A DNA stretch of 42,999 nt from Bryobacterales bacterium (GTDB taxonomy: Bacteria; Acidobacteriota; Terriglobia; Bryobacterales; UBA6623), in contig JAPPMB010000060.1 in NCBI GenBank assembly GCA_028819255.1, forward strand, positions 106,381 through 149,379, read 5' to 3'. Every line of letters begins with the position of its first letter. The first letter of the stretch is position 1. Below the pieces are notes generated by a model that worked only from the letters and a program-made list of their open reading frames with translations, was not told where the DNA came from and ran no database searches. Below are positions 8,942 to 17,918 of the stretch, in pieces. The position numbers were made by a program, and so were the translations under genes.

Positions 8942-11900
8942 TCACCAGATGAGCTTCGCCCCGAATTGCATCTGCCGGTTGTCCGCGATCGTGCGCCGGA
9001 TCTGGGGACCCGGCCCCCGCGTAAGCATCGGGCGCCCAGCAGTGACGACCGAACCCCCTCCGGGCTGGTCGAACTGCGGAGTGTTCATGGCGTTGAAGAA
9101 CTCGGTCCGGAACTGCAGCCGCAGCCCCTCGGTCACGGTGAACGTGCGGGTGATGCCCAGGTCGAAGTTGACCGTGCCGGGACCGTCCAGTATCAGTCTC
9201 CCGGCGTTCCCGTGCGTGAACTGCGTGGGCACCGCGAACGCTGAGGTGTCGAACCAGCGGTCGATGCTGCGCTCGGACCGCCCCAGGGCGCCGCTGCTCA
9301 AGCGGTCCGGTCGGGCATTGTGCGGGGCGTTGCCGACGTTGGACGAATCGAAGCCCAACCCAACGCTGAACGGCAGGCCTGTCTGCAGTGTGTTCACTCC
9401 AGTAAGTTGCCAGCCGCCGAAGACGAGCGCGGCGGCTCCCGAGTTGGCCCAAGACCGATCCTTGCCGAACGGCAGGTCCCAGGTGAAGGAGTACACGAAG
9501 CGATGGCGCGCATCGTTGGCGGTGCGGGCGCGCTCTCCGGAAAGATCCAGGTTGTTCTGAATCCTCGGCAACGGCCCGGAGGCCTGCTGGGGCAGGAGCT
9601 CTATGCCGTGGCCCCACGTGTAGGACGTGAGGAACTGCAGCCCGCGCGAATAGCGCTTCTCGAACTTGACCTGCAGGGAGTTGTAGTTGCCGCGTCCCAT
9701 GACTTCGTACGTCTGCAGGAAGCCGATGTCCGGGAAGCGCCGCCGGCTTCGGGGCGAGCCCGCTCCGGGAATCGGCTGGTTCGAATTGCGGTTCGACGCC
9801 AGCTTCACGGACGTGTTCCCGACGTATCCGATCTCGAACAGCATGTCCTGCGGCAACTGGCGTTGGATGTTGAAGTTCCACTGCTGCGTGTAGCCGGCCG
9901 GGAAGTTCTGAGTGAACGAGACCGTCCGCGGATTCGGCGGCTGCACCTCCGGGTTCAGGACGCCGATGGGAAACCCGTCCCGGACGACCAGGTTCGGATT
10001 GATCTGGTCGGTCGGGAAGCCGACGTTGATGTGGAACGGGAACGCCGACACCATGCGATTGACGACGCCCCATAGCTCGTTGTGCGTGTAAAAGACACCG
10101 TACGCGGTGCGAATGACGGTGCTGTCGTCGAGCTGGTAGGCGATCCCGATCCGGGGAGCGAAGTTGTTCGTGTCGGGACGGATGAGACCACGGCCTTCCC
10201 AGCCCCCGCCGCGAGTGCCGCCGGCAAGCAGCGTACCGAACGCCGCGTCGTCGGGATTGAGGATGAAGTTCCCTTGGCGGTTGTCCTTCTCCATGAAGGG
10301 GCTGATCAATTCGTATCGCAGGCCGAGATTGACGGTCAGCCTGGTCGTGGCCTTCCAGTCATCCTGAAAGTAGAACTGATACGCGCTGTGCTCCAGTGTG
10401 CCCGTGATCTCGTTGCTGAGGATGCCGTTGTTGGAGTAGCCCAGGACGAAGTCCGCCATGCTGCTGCCCGTGCCCCCGCGGCTCTGGGGGTTCTGGGTGA
10501 ACACGCCGTTGAAGTTGAACTGGCCCCGCTCGCGCTGATAGGTGTTGAAGAAGCTGTCCGGGTAGCGAATGTCGAAGCCGGTCTTCATGGTGTGCTTGCC
10601 CTTGATGACCGACAGGGCATTGATCACCTGGTGCGTCTGGGAACCTTGGAAGTTCGGAAGGAACGAAGAGTCTCCGAGAGCGGCGAAGCCGGCGGGCCGG
10701 AAGTTCGAGAGACCCGTGACCGGCTCCTTCGTCGAGACGCCCAGGATCCCGAACTCGTCGCTGCGCCGGGTCGTGTCGAACGGCCGCAGGTTTGCCTGCA
10801 CGCGGTTGTAGCCGTAGCGGAACTCGTTGATGATCGACGGGCTGAACGCGTGCGTCTCCACAATGGCCAGCTGGTGCGACAGGAACTGCTGGTTGCTCAG
10901 ACGGTCGCTGGTTGACCCGATCGCCGGGAACGGCAGCGAGCCCGGGGCGATGAACTTGCGGTTGGTGTAGCTGTAGCGACCGTAGATCTGGTCCTTGTCG
11001 GACAGACGGTAGTCGATCCGGCTGTCGAGCTGGTGTCGGTCCTCCTGCTGGTTGGGATTGAAGAGGAAGTTCGAGTTCAGGCCCGGGAGGTTGGGAGCCG
11101 GGTAGAGGCCGAGGACCCGAGTCGAGACGCCGTCGAACTGGCTTGACGGAATCGTGTTGTTGGCGAACTGGTCTCGGACGAAGCCCGGTCCGTCGTCGCT
11201 CTCTCTCTGGCTGTTGGGGTCGAACACGTTCCGTGAGCCGAAGCTGCCGGCCAGCATCTCGCGCACGGGTACGGTCGCGATGCTGGTCAGGCCCTTGCGC
11301 ACGATCGTGCCCTCGTAGCTGCTGAAGAAGAAGACCCTGTCCTTGACAACGGGCCCTCCGAACGTCGCTCCGAACTGATTCTGCTTGAACGGCGGGATGG
11401 GGTCCGTCGCCGACGCGAAGAAGTTCTTGGCGTCGAGCGCGGAGTTGCGGACGAATTCGAAGGCCGTGCCGTGGAACTCGTTCGTGCCGCCCTTGACCGC
11501 CACATTGACGACGGCGCCCGCGCTCCGGCCGAACTCCGCCGAGAAGTTCGAGGTCTGGATCTTGAATTCCTGAATCGCGTCGACGGAAGGCCTCATGATC
11601 TCCGCGCCGCCGGACTGCAGGTTCGTGATCTGCGAGTTGTTGTCCAAGCCGTCGAGCAGGTAGTTGTTCATGGTGTAGCGCAGTCCATTGGCGAGGAATG
11701 CGGAGCCGTGGTCGTTGAACATGCCCTTCTTGGTGGGCATCATGCCTACGGCGAGCGTGCCGAGCTGCAGGTAGTTGCGCCCGTTCAGCGGAAGCTCGAC
11801 GATTGAGCGGTTGTTGACCACCTGGCCGAGGGATGTCTCCTCGGTGGTCAGCAGCGGGGCGGCGGACTCGACGGTCACGACTTCCGTGAGTTCGCCCACT

Positions 11901-12235
11901 TCGAGTGAGAAGTCGATCTTGGCGCGCTGCTGCACCTGCAGCGTGATGTTCTCGGCCACGCCGGTCTTGAAGCCCGGCACCTCGACCGTGATGGTGTAGG
12001 TGCCGATCGGCAGAGGTGTGATCACGTAGTAGCCCGCTTCGCTGGTCTGCACGGGGTAGGCGGCATTCGTGGCGACGTTGGTGGCAACGACGTCCGCAGC
12101 GGGGACCACGCCGCCGCTGGAGTCAGTCACGAAGCCGTTTATCGCCGCCGTCTCGGTTTGCGAGAACGCGGCGGGGAGGAGCAAGACGCCCACCATCCAG
12201 ATGGACAACCTCGTCGCGAGTGAACTAAGTCTCAT
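8942..12235 (-). CDS. carboxypeptidase-regulatory-like TonB-dependent receptor
   Basis: A 1,097-residue outer-membrane receptor of the Oar-like class expanded in Acidobacteria. A signal peptide (MRLSSLATRLSIWMVGVLLLPAAFS) is followed by a carboxypeptidase-regulatory beta-sandwich domain (about 30-110, AAINGFVTDSSGGVVPAADVVA to TYTITVEVPGFKT). The plug domain carries the family's ELPLNGRNYLQL and the DGLDNNSQI motif. A beta-barrel rich in aromatic strands ends in QFGAKLIW, with a terminal aromatic residue. The ATG at 12235 is preceded by GAGGAGGG about 6 bases upstream, which decides the start over an in-frame codon further out. The ligand is unknown; members are usually thought to bind polymers or peptides. 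The downstream permease on the same strand is 388 bases away, so co-transcription is uncertain. Confidence 0.93.
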   Translation of the reverse strand: MRLSSLATRLSIWMVGVLLLPAAFSQTETAAINGFVTDSSGGVVPAADVVATNVATNAAYPVQTSEAGYYVITPLPIGTYTITVEVPGFKTGVAENITLQVQQRAKIDFSLEVGELTEVVTVESAAPLLTTEETSLGQVVNNRSIVELPLNGRNYLQLGTLAVGMMPTKKGMFNDHGSAFLANGLRYTMNNYLLDGLDNNSQITNLQSGGAEIMRPSVDAIQEFKIQTSNFSAEFGRSAGAVVNVAVKGGTNEFHGTAFEFVRNSALDAKNFFASATDPIPPFKQNQFGATFGGPVVKDRVFFFSSYEGTIVRKGLTSIATVPVREMLAGSFGSRNVFDPNSQRESDDGPGFVRDQFANNTIPSSQFDGVSTRVLGLYPAPNLPGLNSNFLFNPNQQEDRHQLDSRIDYRLSDKDQIYGRYSYTNRKFIAPGSLPFPAIGSTSDRLSNQQFLSHQLAIVETHAFSPSIINEFRYGYNRVQANLRPFDTTRRSDEFGILGVSTKEPVTGLSNFRPAGFAALGDSSFLPNFQGSQTHQVINALSVIKGKHTMKTGFDIRYPDSFFNTYQRERGQFNFNGVFTQNPQSRGGTGSSMADFVLGYSNNGILSNEITGTLEHSAYQFYFQDDWKATTRLTVNLGLRYELISPFMEKDNRQGNFILNPDDAAFGTLLAGGTRGGGWEGRGLIRPDTNNFAPRIGIAYQLDDSTVIRTAYGVFYTHNELWGVVNRMVSAFPFHINVGFPTDQINPNLVVRDGFPIGVLNPEVQPPNPRTVSFTQNFPAGYTQQWNFNIQRQLPQDMLFEIGYVGNTSVKLASNRNSNQPIPGAGSPRSRRRFPDIGFLQTYEVMGRGNYNSLQVKFEKRYSRGLQFLTSYTWGHGIELLPQQASGPLPRIQNNLDLSGERARTANDARHRFVYSFTWDLPFGKDRSWANSGAAALVFGGWQLTGVNTLQTGLPFSVGLGFDSSNVGNAPHNARPDRLSSGALGRSERSIDRWFDTSAFAVPTQFTHGNAGRLILDGPGTVNFDLGITRTFTVTEGLRLQFRTEFFNAMNTPQFDQPGGGSVVTAGRPMLTRGPGPQIRRTIADNRQMQFGAKLIW

Positions 12236-12303
12236 GATGACCCTCCTCTCGTTGGAGCCATGCTGATCGACGGATCGTCGCGGCAGGCTCTCGGTGCGAT
12301 CGC

Positions 12304-12332
12304 AGTATAGAACGGCTCGGTCTGAAGGTAAT
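12304..12332 (-). promoter_or_regulatory. putative sigma-70 promoter of the TonB receptor
   Basis: On the minus strand TATACT (12309-12304) resembles a -10 hexamer. It is preceded at 16-17 bases by TTACCT, a poor -35. It lies about 70 bases upstream of the receptor start in an AT-richer pocket. Pattern match only. Confidence 0.35.
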
Positions 12333-12572
12333 CGGGAGCCACACATTACTCAAATAGGCCATGGGAGCTCGGTGCGCAAGTCAGGTTTCCGTGAAGACAC
12401 TCCCCTGGGCGGGTCCTGGACCGCGATTCCCGGATCGAAGGACACCGAATTCTCCAATTGTTTGGATTTCCAGCCGATTGGGCGTCTGAGCACTTCGAGA
12501 ATAGACAGAGTCCCACTGCCGAAACAATGCGGCTCTGTCCGCCACCCGCACCCGCACTGCGTCGCCCCCCGG

Positions 12573-12602
12573 CGGCGGTCGCGCCTCTGAGGGCGACCGC
12601 CG
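12573..12602. terminator. GC-rich hairpin, terminator-like
   Basis: GGCGGTCGC and GCGACCGCC form a perfect stem (10 pairs counting the flanking C-G) around a 10-base loop. It lies about 30 bases beyond the stop of the possible small gene at 12631-12933 (minus). There is no U-run on either side, so termination by this hairpin alone is uncertain. Confidence 0.35.
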
Positions 12603-12630
12603 GATCGCCTGCCAGCCCGGCTCCTTCCTG

Positions 12631-12933
12631 TCAGTCCGCATCCTCTTCCTCGACGGGCTGGAGCACGCCTTCCGCCGTGGCCGCCTGCGCTTCGGCGGCG
12701 CCCTCGGCGCGCGGCCTTGGAGAACCAAGGGTCAGCCTCGGCGGAGCCCCGGGACTGGCAAAGGGAAAGCGAGACCAGTCCGGCATCGACAGCAGGTCGG
12801 AGCTGCGCGGCGTCGAGCCGACTCCCAGCCCGACCTCAAACGTCCCGTGTTCTGAAGGCTTGCCGCGCCGACGCCTCGCGCCTGGAATGAATCGTTCAGC
12901 CAACAAACGCGATCCCGCCAGCCACACAGACAA
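12631..12933 (-). CDS. possible small hypothetical protein
   Basis: A 100-residue open frame in the large gap between the TonB receptor and the DUF1592 gene. The second half looks protein-like: MPDWSRFPFASPGAPPRLTL, then alanine/glutamate-rich sequence ending QPVEEEDAD. An internal ATG would give only this half. A strong hairpin follows the stop. The first half is arginine-rich and resembles noise in GC-rich DNA. No domain is recognised. Confidence 0.25.
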   Translation of the reverse strand: MSVWLAGSRLLAERFIPGARRRRGKPSEHGTFEVGLGVGSTPRSSDLLSMPDWSRFPFASPGAPPRLTLGSPRPRAEGAAEAQAATAEGVLQPVEEEDAD

Positions 12934-13232
12934 CCCGAATGGTCCTCCAGATTGGCCGTGCGACTCCGTTCGCCGGCATGGCGGCAGAGGTGCAGACTCA
13001 ACTCGGATTCAGCATGCATGGTCGGTCAGCGCGCAATGGCTGGTGGCGCAACAAATGGGAGATTCCCCGCGGATTGACGCGCTTGCGGGCAAAGCGGACC
13101 GCGCTGCTCTGCCTCCCCGGTGGGCGCAGTTCACTGACGCGCACCCCCGAGCAAGTGCAATGCGGCGTGCATGCGCCGGCTCTCGGAGCATCCACTGGCT
13201 CTAGGCTGCAACGTGGGAATAGAATCGAGGCA
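12934..13232. other. upstream region of the DUF1592 gene
   Basis: The reading frame of the downstream gene stays open through this stretch, but its translation is basic and unstructured and precedes a clear signal peptide. I therefore regard it as untranslated. No promoter with a good match to consensus is visible. Confidence 0.45.
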
Positions 13233-15581
13233 GTGCCAGTCCGCCTCCCCCTGCTCATCCTGCTGGTGGCCTCGATCTCGGCCGCCGGCACATTTGATGA
13301 TGCGGTCCGGCAGTTTCTGGCAAGACACTGCCATGCATGCCACGGGGAGACGGTCCGGATGGCAGGCCTTCGCCTCGACCTGTTCACCGACGAGCGGCAC
13401 GCGCTGCGCCATCCCGGCGTCTGGGACGACGTGCTGCGGATGACCCGCGCCGGAAAGATGCCCCCGCCCGGATCGGGCACGCCGTCCGCGGAAGAACTCG
13501 CATCGCTGACGGACTGGATCGAGCGCAACCTTGCGGCCATGGCTGTCCACAGGGTCGACCGCCCGGGCAGGGTGACTGCCCGACGGCTCAATCGCGCCGA
13601 ATACGACAACACCGTCCGCGACCTGCTCCACGTCGACCTTCGGCTTGCGGAGTCGTTTCCGGTCGATGACTCCGGATACGGTTTCGACAACATCGGCGAC
13701 GTGCTCTCGGTTTCGCCGCTGCTGATGGAGAAGTACATCGATGCCGCCGGCAAGCTGGCACGGGCCGCAATCTGGGACCGGCCTCGCGTAGCGGACGCGA
13801 CCCGATTTCGGATCCAGGCCGCGAGGGATCCGGACAACCCCGCGGCAATCGGCAGAGTCTCGCCGTACGTGGCAGACGGGTCGATCCGGGCGGACTACGA
13901 ATTCCCTGCCCGAGGCTTCTACGAGTTCGCGTTTGGCGCCGTCGACCGCCGCCTGCGGTCCGAGGCTGACGGACGGTACCTCACCGATGTGCAGCCGCCT
14001 CCTCCGCGGTTCATGACGATGGTCGTCGACGGGAGACGGATGGCCACGAAAGCCGTCGAGGCGGCACAGTACTTCGACCGAACCGAAAGGGTTCGACTTT
14101 CGATGCAGCCGGGGCGGAAGCGGATCTGGCTCGGATTCGTGGACTTCGACGGCGGGCCCATGGATCCGAACGAGGCCTTCGCCAGCCGCAAGCTCTGGGC
14201 AGACTACCTGGAGATCAACGGCCCCTTCGACGCAGAGCCCATGCCCCTGCCGAAGAGCCATCGAAGGATCGTGACGTGCCGGCCGGAGGGCGAGGAGCCC
14301 TGGGAGCCGTGTGCGCGGAAAATCATCGGGCGTCTGGCGTTGCGTGCGTACCGCCGTCCTCCCACTGAGGACGAAATGGGGCGTCTGATGACCCTTGCCG
14401 CCGGGTCCATGGAGTCTGGAGAGAGCTTCGAGGGAATGGTCCAGACGGTCCTCCAGGCCGTGCTCGTGTCTCCGCAGTACCTCTTCCGCATCGAGCGCGA
14501 CCCGGAGCCCGGACAAAGCCGCCGGATCGACAGCTACGAGCTGGCGTCGCGCCTGTCGTACTTCCTCTGGAGCAGCATGCCGGACGACAGGCTGCTCGAG
14601 GCAGCCGCTCAGGGACTCGCGGACTCGGAGGAGGAGATTGCACGCCAGGTGCGGAGAATGCTGTCCGATCCGAAGTCGGCGGCACTCGTGGAGGGATTCG
14701 CGGGCCAGTGGCTCGAGCTTCGAAACCTCGCCGCAGTGCAGCCCGACCGCGAGCGGTTCCCGGAGTTCGACGCGGAGCTGCGCGACGCAATGGGGCAGGA
14801 GACCCGGCACTTCTTCGGGAACGTTGTGCGGGAGGATCGGAGCGTTCTGGAGTTCCTTGACAGCGACTACACGTACCTGAACGGGCGTTTGGCGCGCCAC
14901 TACGGCATTGAGGGCGTCGAAGGCGGCGAGTTTCGGAGGGTGAGCCTGCCTGATCAGCAACGCGGCGGGCTGCTCGGCCAAGCAAGCATCCTCACAGTTT
15001 CCTCGTATCCGACGCGAACGTCCCCTGTGCTGCGCGGCCTCTGGGTCCTGAACAACATCCTGGGCCAGCCGCCTCCGCCGCCTCCGCCCGACGTGCCGGA
15101 ACTGGAGGAGGGTTCGGTTGAGCTGCTCGGCACCCTGCGAGAGCAACTGGAGCAGCACCGCGCCGACGAGGGCTGCATGTCGTGCCACCTGGTCATGGAC
15201 GCGATCGGGTTCGGCCTTGAGAACTATGATGCGGTCGGCATGTGGCGAGTCGCGGACGGAGCCGCGCCCGTGGACTCCTCGGGCAGCCTCCCGGGCGGCC
15301 GGGCCTTTGAGTCCCCCGCGCAATTACGGAGGATTCTGGTCGACTCGGAAGCCGACTCGTTCGTCCGCACGCTTTCCAGGAAGCTCCTAACCTACGCCCT
15401 TGGAAGGGGGGTAGATCGGAACGACAATCCGGCGATTGACCAGCTCGTGCAAGGCCTGAAGGAATCGGACCACGGGTTCTCCGCACTCGTGCAGGGAATC
15501 GTTGACAGCAGGCCCTTCCGAATGCAGGCTGCGGACTCGGCGCTGGACCGCGACGGCCCCGATGCAAGGATCCAGCGCTAA
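13233..15581 (+). CDS. secreted DUF1587/1592/1588/1585 cytochrome-like protein
   Basis: A 782-residue 'planctomycete-type' protein thought to act in periplasmic or surface redox or carbohydrate degradation; its reaction is not established. The GTG at 13233 is chosen because it opens a signal peptide (VPVRLPLLILLVASISAAG) and has GAGG just upstream. A cytochrome-c-like heme site CHACH is at residues 33-37. DUF1587 follows (about 115-180, RRLNRAEYDNTVRDLL), then DUF1595 (about 367-425, LRAYRRPPTEDE), DUF1592 (about 433-560, ELASRLSYFLWSSMPDDRL), DUF1588 (about 576-675) with a second heme-like CMSCH at 648-652 and a proline run, and DUF1585 (about 700-775, SFVRTLSRKLLTYALGRGV). Such genes are usually paired with a DUF1552 gene; none follows here. 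Confidence 0.92.
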   Translation: MPVRLPLLILLVASISAAGTFDDAVRQFLARHCHACHGETVRMAGLRLDLFTDERHALRHPGVWDDVLRMTRAGKMPPPGSGTPSAEELASLTDWIERNLAAMAVHRVDRPGRVTARRLNRAEYDNTVRDLLHVDLRLAESFPVDDSGYGFDNIGDVLSVSPLLMEKYIDAAGKLARAAIWDRPRVADATRFRIQAARDPDNPAAIGRVSPYVADGSIRADYEFPARGFYEFAFGAVDRRLRSEADGRYLTDVQPPPPRFMTMVVDGRRMATKAVEAAQYFDRTERVRLSMQPGRKRIWLGFVDFDGGPMDPNEAFASRKLWADYLEINGPFDAEPMPLPKSHRRIVTCRPEGEEPWEPCARKIIGRLALRAYRRPPTEDEMGRLMTLAAGSMESGESFEGMVQTVLQAVLVSPQYLFRIERDPEPGQSRRIDSYELASRLSYFLWSSMPDDRLLEAAAQGLADSEEEIARQVRRMLSDPKSAALVEGFAGQWLELRNLAAVQPDRERFPEFDAELRDAMGQETRHFFGNVVREDRSVLEFLDSDYTYLNGRLARHYGIEGVEGGEFRRVSLPDQQRGGLLGQASILTVSSYPTRTSPVLRGLWVLNNILGQPPPPPPPDVPELEEGSVELLGTLREQLEQHRADEGCMSCHLVMDAIGFGLENYDAVGMWRVADGAAPVDSSGSLPGGRAFESPAQLRRILVDSEADSFVRTLSRKLLTYALGRGVDRNDNPAIDQLVQGLKESDHGFSALVQGIVDSRPFRMQAADSALDRDGPDARIQR

Positions 15582-16057
15582 GTCATCCATCAATCGACCG
15601 ACCGGGATCCGCCGGCAGTTCCGTGTCGCTCAGGCCGTGTCCGGCTGACCGTCCGTCCGTGCGGGCGCCATATGCGCAGGCGGTCATTCCAGGAGAAGTG
15701 CCCGCGATGGTACTGGCTGCGCCGGCGGAATCGGGCGTGAGCCGAGGACGCCCAGCGCCGACCGCGCCGGACACCTGCATAACCGCCCGCAAGTGCGTCC
15801 GGATGTACCGGCTTCCAGCTGACGATGTAGCATCGCACGGCCATGCTCGTCGGAGACAAAGAGAGCGCCTACACCTGTGAGCACTGAGAGTACGGGAAAG
15901 GGCTCCGACGAATCCTGGAATCACCAACCCCTTCATGTTGCGCATATGCGGCCCGAAACGCCCAAACCTGTGATTCCGGCACTCACATCCGCAATTTCCG
16001 ACGCTCGCACACGGACGATGTCCGATGATGTCATCGGAGCGAACCGAGCCTCCCCGA
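15582..16057. other. convergent intergenic region
   Basis: Nearly 480 bases between two gene ends. Open frames on both strands lack domains, start signals and consistent codon use. A palindrome occurs near the anmK end (16021-16038). I see no gene. Confidence 0.5.
16021..16038. terminator. palindrome just past the anmK stop
   Basis: TCCGATGA-TG-TCATCGGA is a perfect 8-base inverted repeat with a 2-base centre, 20 bases beyond the anmK stop codon. The centre is too short for a free hairpin loop, so the folded form would open to a 6-base loop. It may be a weak terminator or a dimer-binding site. Confidence 0.3.
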
Positions 16058-17206
16058 TCACTGCGGAGCGGGCGTGAGGTTGCCGAGAACGACCGGCTGC
16101 GACGCCCCAGTCGCGGTCGGGACGTTGGAAGGCCTTCCGTGGTAGGTCTCGTAGGCGAGGACTGCAAAGGCGACCGCTTCCTTGGCCGCGTTGCCAACTC
16201 CAAAGTCGTCCGTGGGTCGGACACGGGTCCGCGGCAAGCCCTCCCCTATGGGACCCATGATCTGAGGGTTGTTCCAGCCGCCGCCCGAAACGACGAGTTC
16301 GTCAACAGGCATGACCGGCGCCACGAACCGATCGATGGCTTCAAGGATCGTTCGCACCGTGAGCTGAGTGGCGGTCGCGACCGCATCTTCCGGGCGGAGG
16401 CCTCTCCGGAGCAGATCGGAACTGAAGGATCTTCCGAAGCGCTCCCTACCGGTGCTCTTGGGCGGGGGCAGAACGTAGTACGGATCCTCCAGGAGATCTC
16501 CGAGAACCCGCTCGTCCGCCGTGCCGGACATCGCCAATCGTCCGTCGCGGTCGAGTCGCTCCTCGCCGCCCGTGATTTCGCTCACCAATTCGTCGATGAC
16601 CATGTTGCCGGGACCTGTGTCGAACGCAAAGACCACATCGATGCCCGCGCCGGCGGGAACTACGGTCAGGTTCGCGATTCCTCCGATATTGAGTGCCACG
16701 CGGCTGACCTGCGGATTCCGCAAGAGCAGACAGTCAACGAACGGGACCAAGGGTGCGCCCTGTCCGCCGGCGGCGATGTCGGCCGTTCGGAAGTCGGACA
16801 CCACAGGCGCGCCCGCCGCCCGGGCGATGCAGGCAGGCTCCCCGATTTGGAGAGTGCTGGACACCTGACGGCCGTGGAGCGGCGCGGGGAGGGCATGGTG
16901 GTAGATGGTCTGGCCGTGGCATCCGACCAGACCCACCTCGCTCGGGCTGATGCCCGACCGCTCGCAGGCCTCGATGACCGCCTCTCCGAACAGCCTTCCG
17001 AGAAGAAAGTGCAGTTGACTCACACGCGAGGTGGCAACGACCGCATCCGACACGGCCAGCACCTCGCCCCTCACGCCCTCCAGAAACGGGATCTCGTGGA
17101 ATCCGGCGACATTCACCGTTGCCGACAGACCGCTCCCGCGGATCTCGACGAGCGCAACGTCGATGCCGTCGACCGAGGTTCCGCTCATGACGCCGGCAAC
17201 TAGCAT
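16058..17206 (-). CDS. anmK: anhydro-N-acetylmuramic acid kinase
   Basis: A 382-residue cytoplasmic sugar kinase that opens and phosphorylates 1,6-anhydro-MurNAc to MurNAc-6-phosphate during cell-wall recycling. The ATP-binding MSGTSVDGID is at residues 7-16. GCHGQTIYH (about 94-102) and the catalytic-aspartate region FDTGPGNMVIDEL (about 195-207) are intact, as is LVVSGGGWNNPQIM near the C-terminus. Length is normal for the family (about 370-390). The ATG at 17206 has GAGGGAAC immediately upstream. No etherase (murQ) or transporter lies beside it; recX is 120 bases upstream on the same strand, so they may share a transcript. Confidence 0.95.
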   Translation of the reverse strand: MLVAGVMSGTSVDGIDVALVEIRGSGLSATVNVAGFHEIPFLEGVRGEVLAVSDAVVATSRVSQLHFLLGRLFGEAVIEACERSGISPSEVGLVGCHGQTIYHHALPAPLHGRQVSSTLQIGEPACIARAAGAPVVSDFRTADIAAGGQGAPLVPFVDCLLLRNPQVSRVALNIGGIANLTVVPAGAGIDVVFAFDTGPGNMVIDELVSEITGGEERLDRDGRLAMSGTADERVLGDLLEDPYYVLPPPKSTGRERFGRSFSSDLLRRGLRPEDAVATATQLTVRTILEAIDRFVAPVMPVDELVVSGGGWNNPQIMGPIGEGLPRTRVRPTDDFGVGNAAKEAVAFAVLAYETYHGRPSNVPTATGASQPVVLGNLTPAPQ

Positions 17207-17326
17207 TGTTCCCTCAATTGCGTGCCCCGCAAACGTATCGCACGGTAAAGCCCGCCAGGACGCCGGAGCCGGACTCCCCCTGCGCTGCGCCGGTGATTCG
17301 GAGCAGCTTCCGTGCCAGCCACGCGC

Positions 17327-17890
17327 TCAGTCGGCGGTGTCCGAGGAGGAGGCAGATTCCAGAAGCGACTCCAGAAGCTCGCTGTCTTCAGCCACTTCGC
17401 GAAGGGCATCCGCAATGGCATCCGACTCGAACCCGGCGCGCGCGAGCGCCCGGAACAGCCGCGCAAGCTGCCTGGGTTCCCTAATCCTTGCTCTCCCGGG
17501 CCGGGCCCGCATCTTCCGGCGCAGGAATTCCCTCGCCATGGCGGACTCGTCGCAGTCCCGGTAGGCATGGCTGATCGCGTTCTCTGCGATCGATTCCTCA
17601 ATGCCCCGACGCTTCAGCTCTCGAAGCACCCTTCTTCGCCCGAGACTCCCCTGGTCGCGCCGGATCGCCGAATGGGACTCTGCCACTCTTGCGTCATCGA
17701 GGTAGCCATGGGCGCGAAGGCGCCCAATGACGACATCGACGTCGCCTTCGTCCGCGCAGCGTTGCCGGATCTTGGCATCCATCTCGGCCAAGGTGTGCGA
17801 CCGGCGGGCAAGCGCGCCGAGGGCCCATTCGTACAGCGCCGGGGCCTTGAGCTTGCGGCGAGCCACGGAGATTCGCACCACGGGCACCAT
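17327..17890 (-). CDS. recX: regulatory protein RecX
   Basis: A 187-residue helical protein of the RecX family, which binds RecA filaments and limits recombinase activity. The three-helix repeats are visible: YEWALGALARRSHTLAEMDAKI (about 20-41), the signature GYLDDARVAESHSAIRRDQGSLGRRRVLRELKRRGI (about 62-97), and RQLARLFRALARAGFESDAIADAL near the end. The C-terminus is acidic and serine-rich. recA is not in the window, which is not unusual. The start codon at 17890 lies 28 bases from the chosen start of the divergent transporter gene, so the promoters must overlap or lie inside the opposite gene. Confidence 0.88.
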   Translation of the reverse strand: MVPVVRISVARRKLKAPALYEWALGALARRSHTLAEMDAKIRQRCADEGDVDVVIGRLRAHGYLDDARVAESHSAIRRDQGSLGRRRVLRELKRRGIEESIAENAISHAYRDCDESAMAREFLRRKMRARPGRARIREPRQLARLFRALARAGFESDAIADALREVAEDSELLESLLESASSSDTAD

Positions 17891-17918
17891 GTTAGTGCAA
17901 GTCCCTTACGATAGGTCG

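Noticed and set aside
13131..15323. A 730-codon minus-strand open frame
   Set aside because: It is antisense to the DUF1592 protein, which has two heme motifs and ordered domains; the antisense product has no recognisable feature.
15583..16224. A 213-codon minus-strand frame after the DUF1592 gene
   Set aside because: It overlaps the end of anmK, has no ribosome site or domain and looks like chance.
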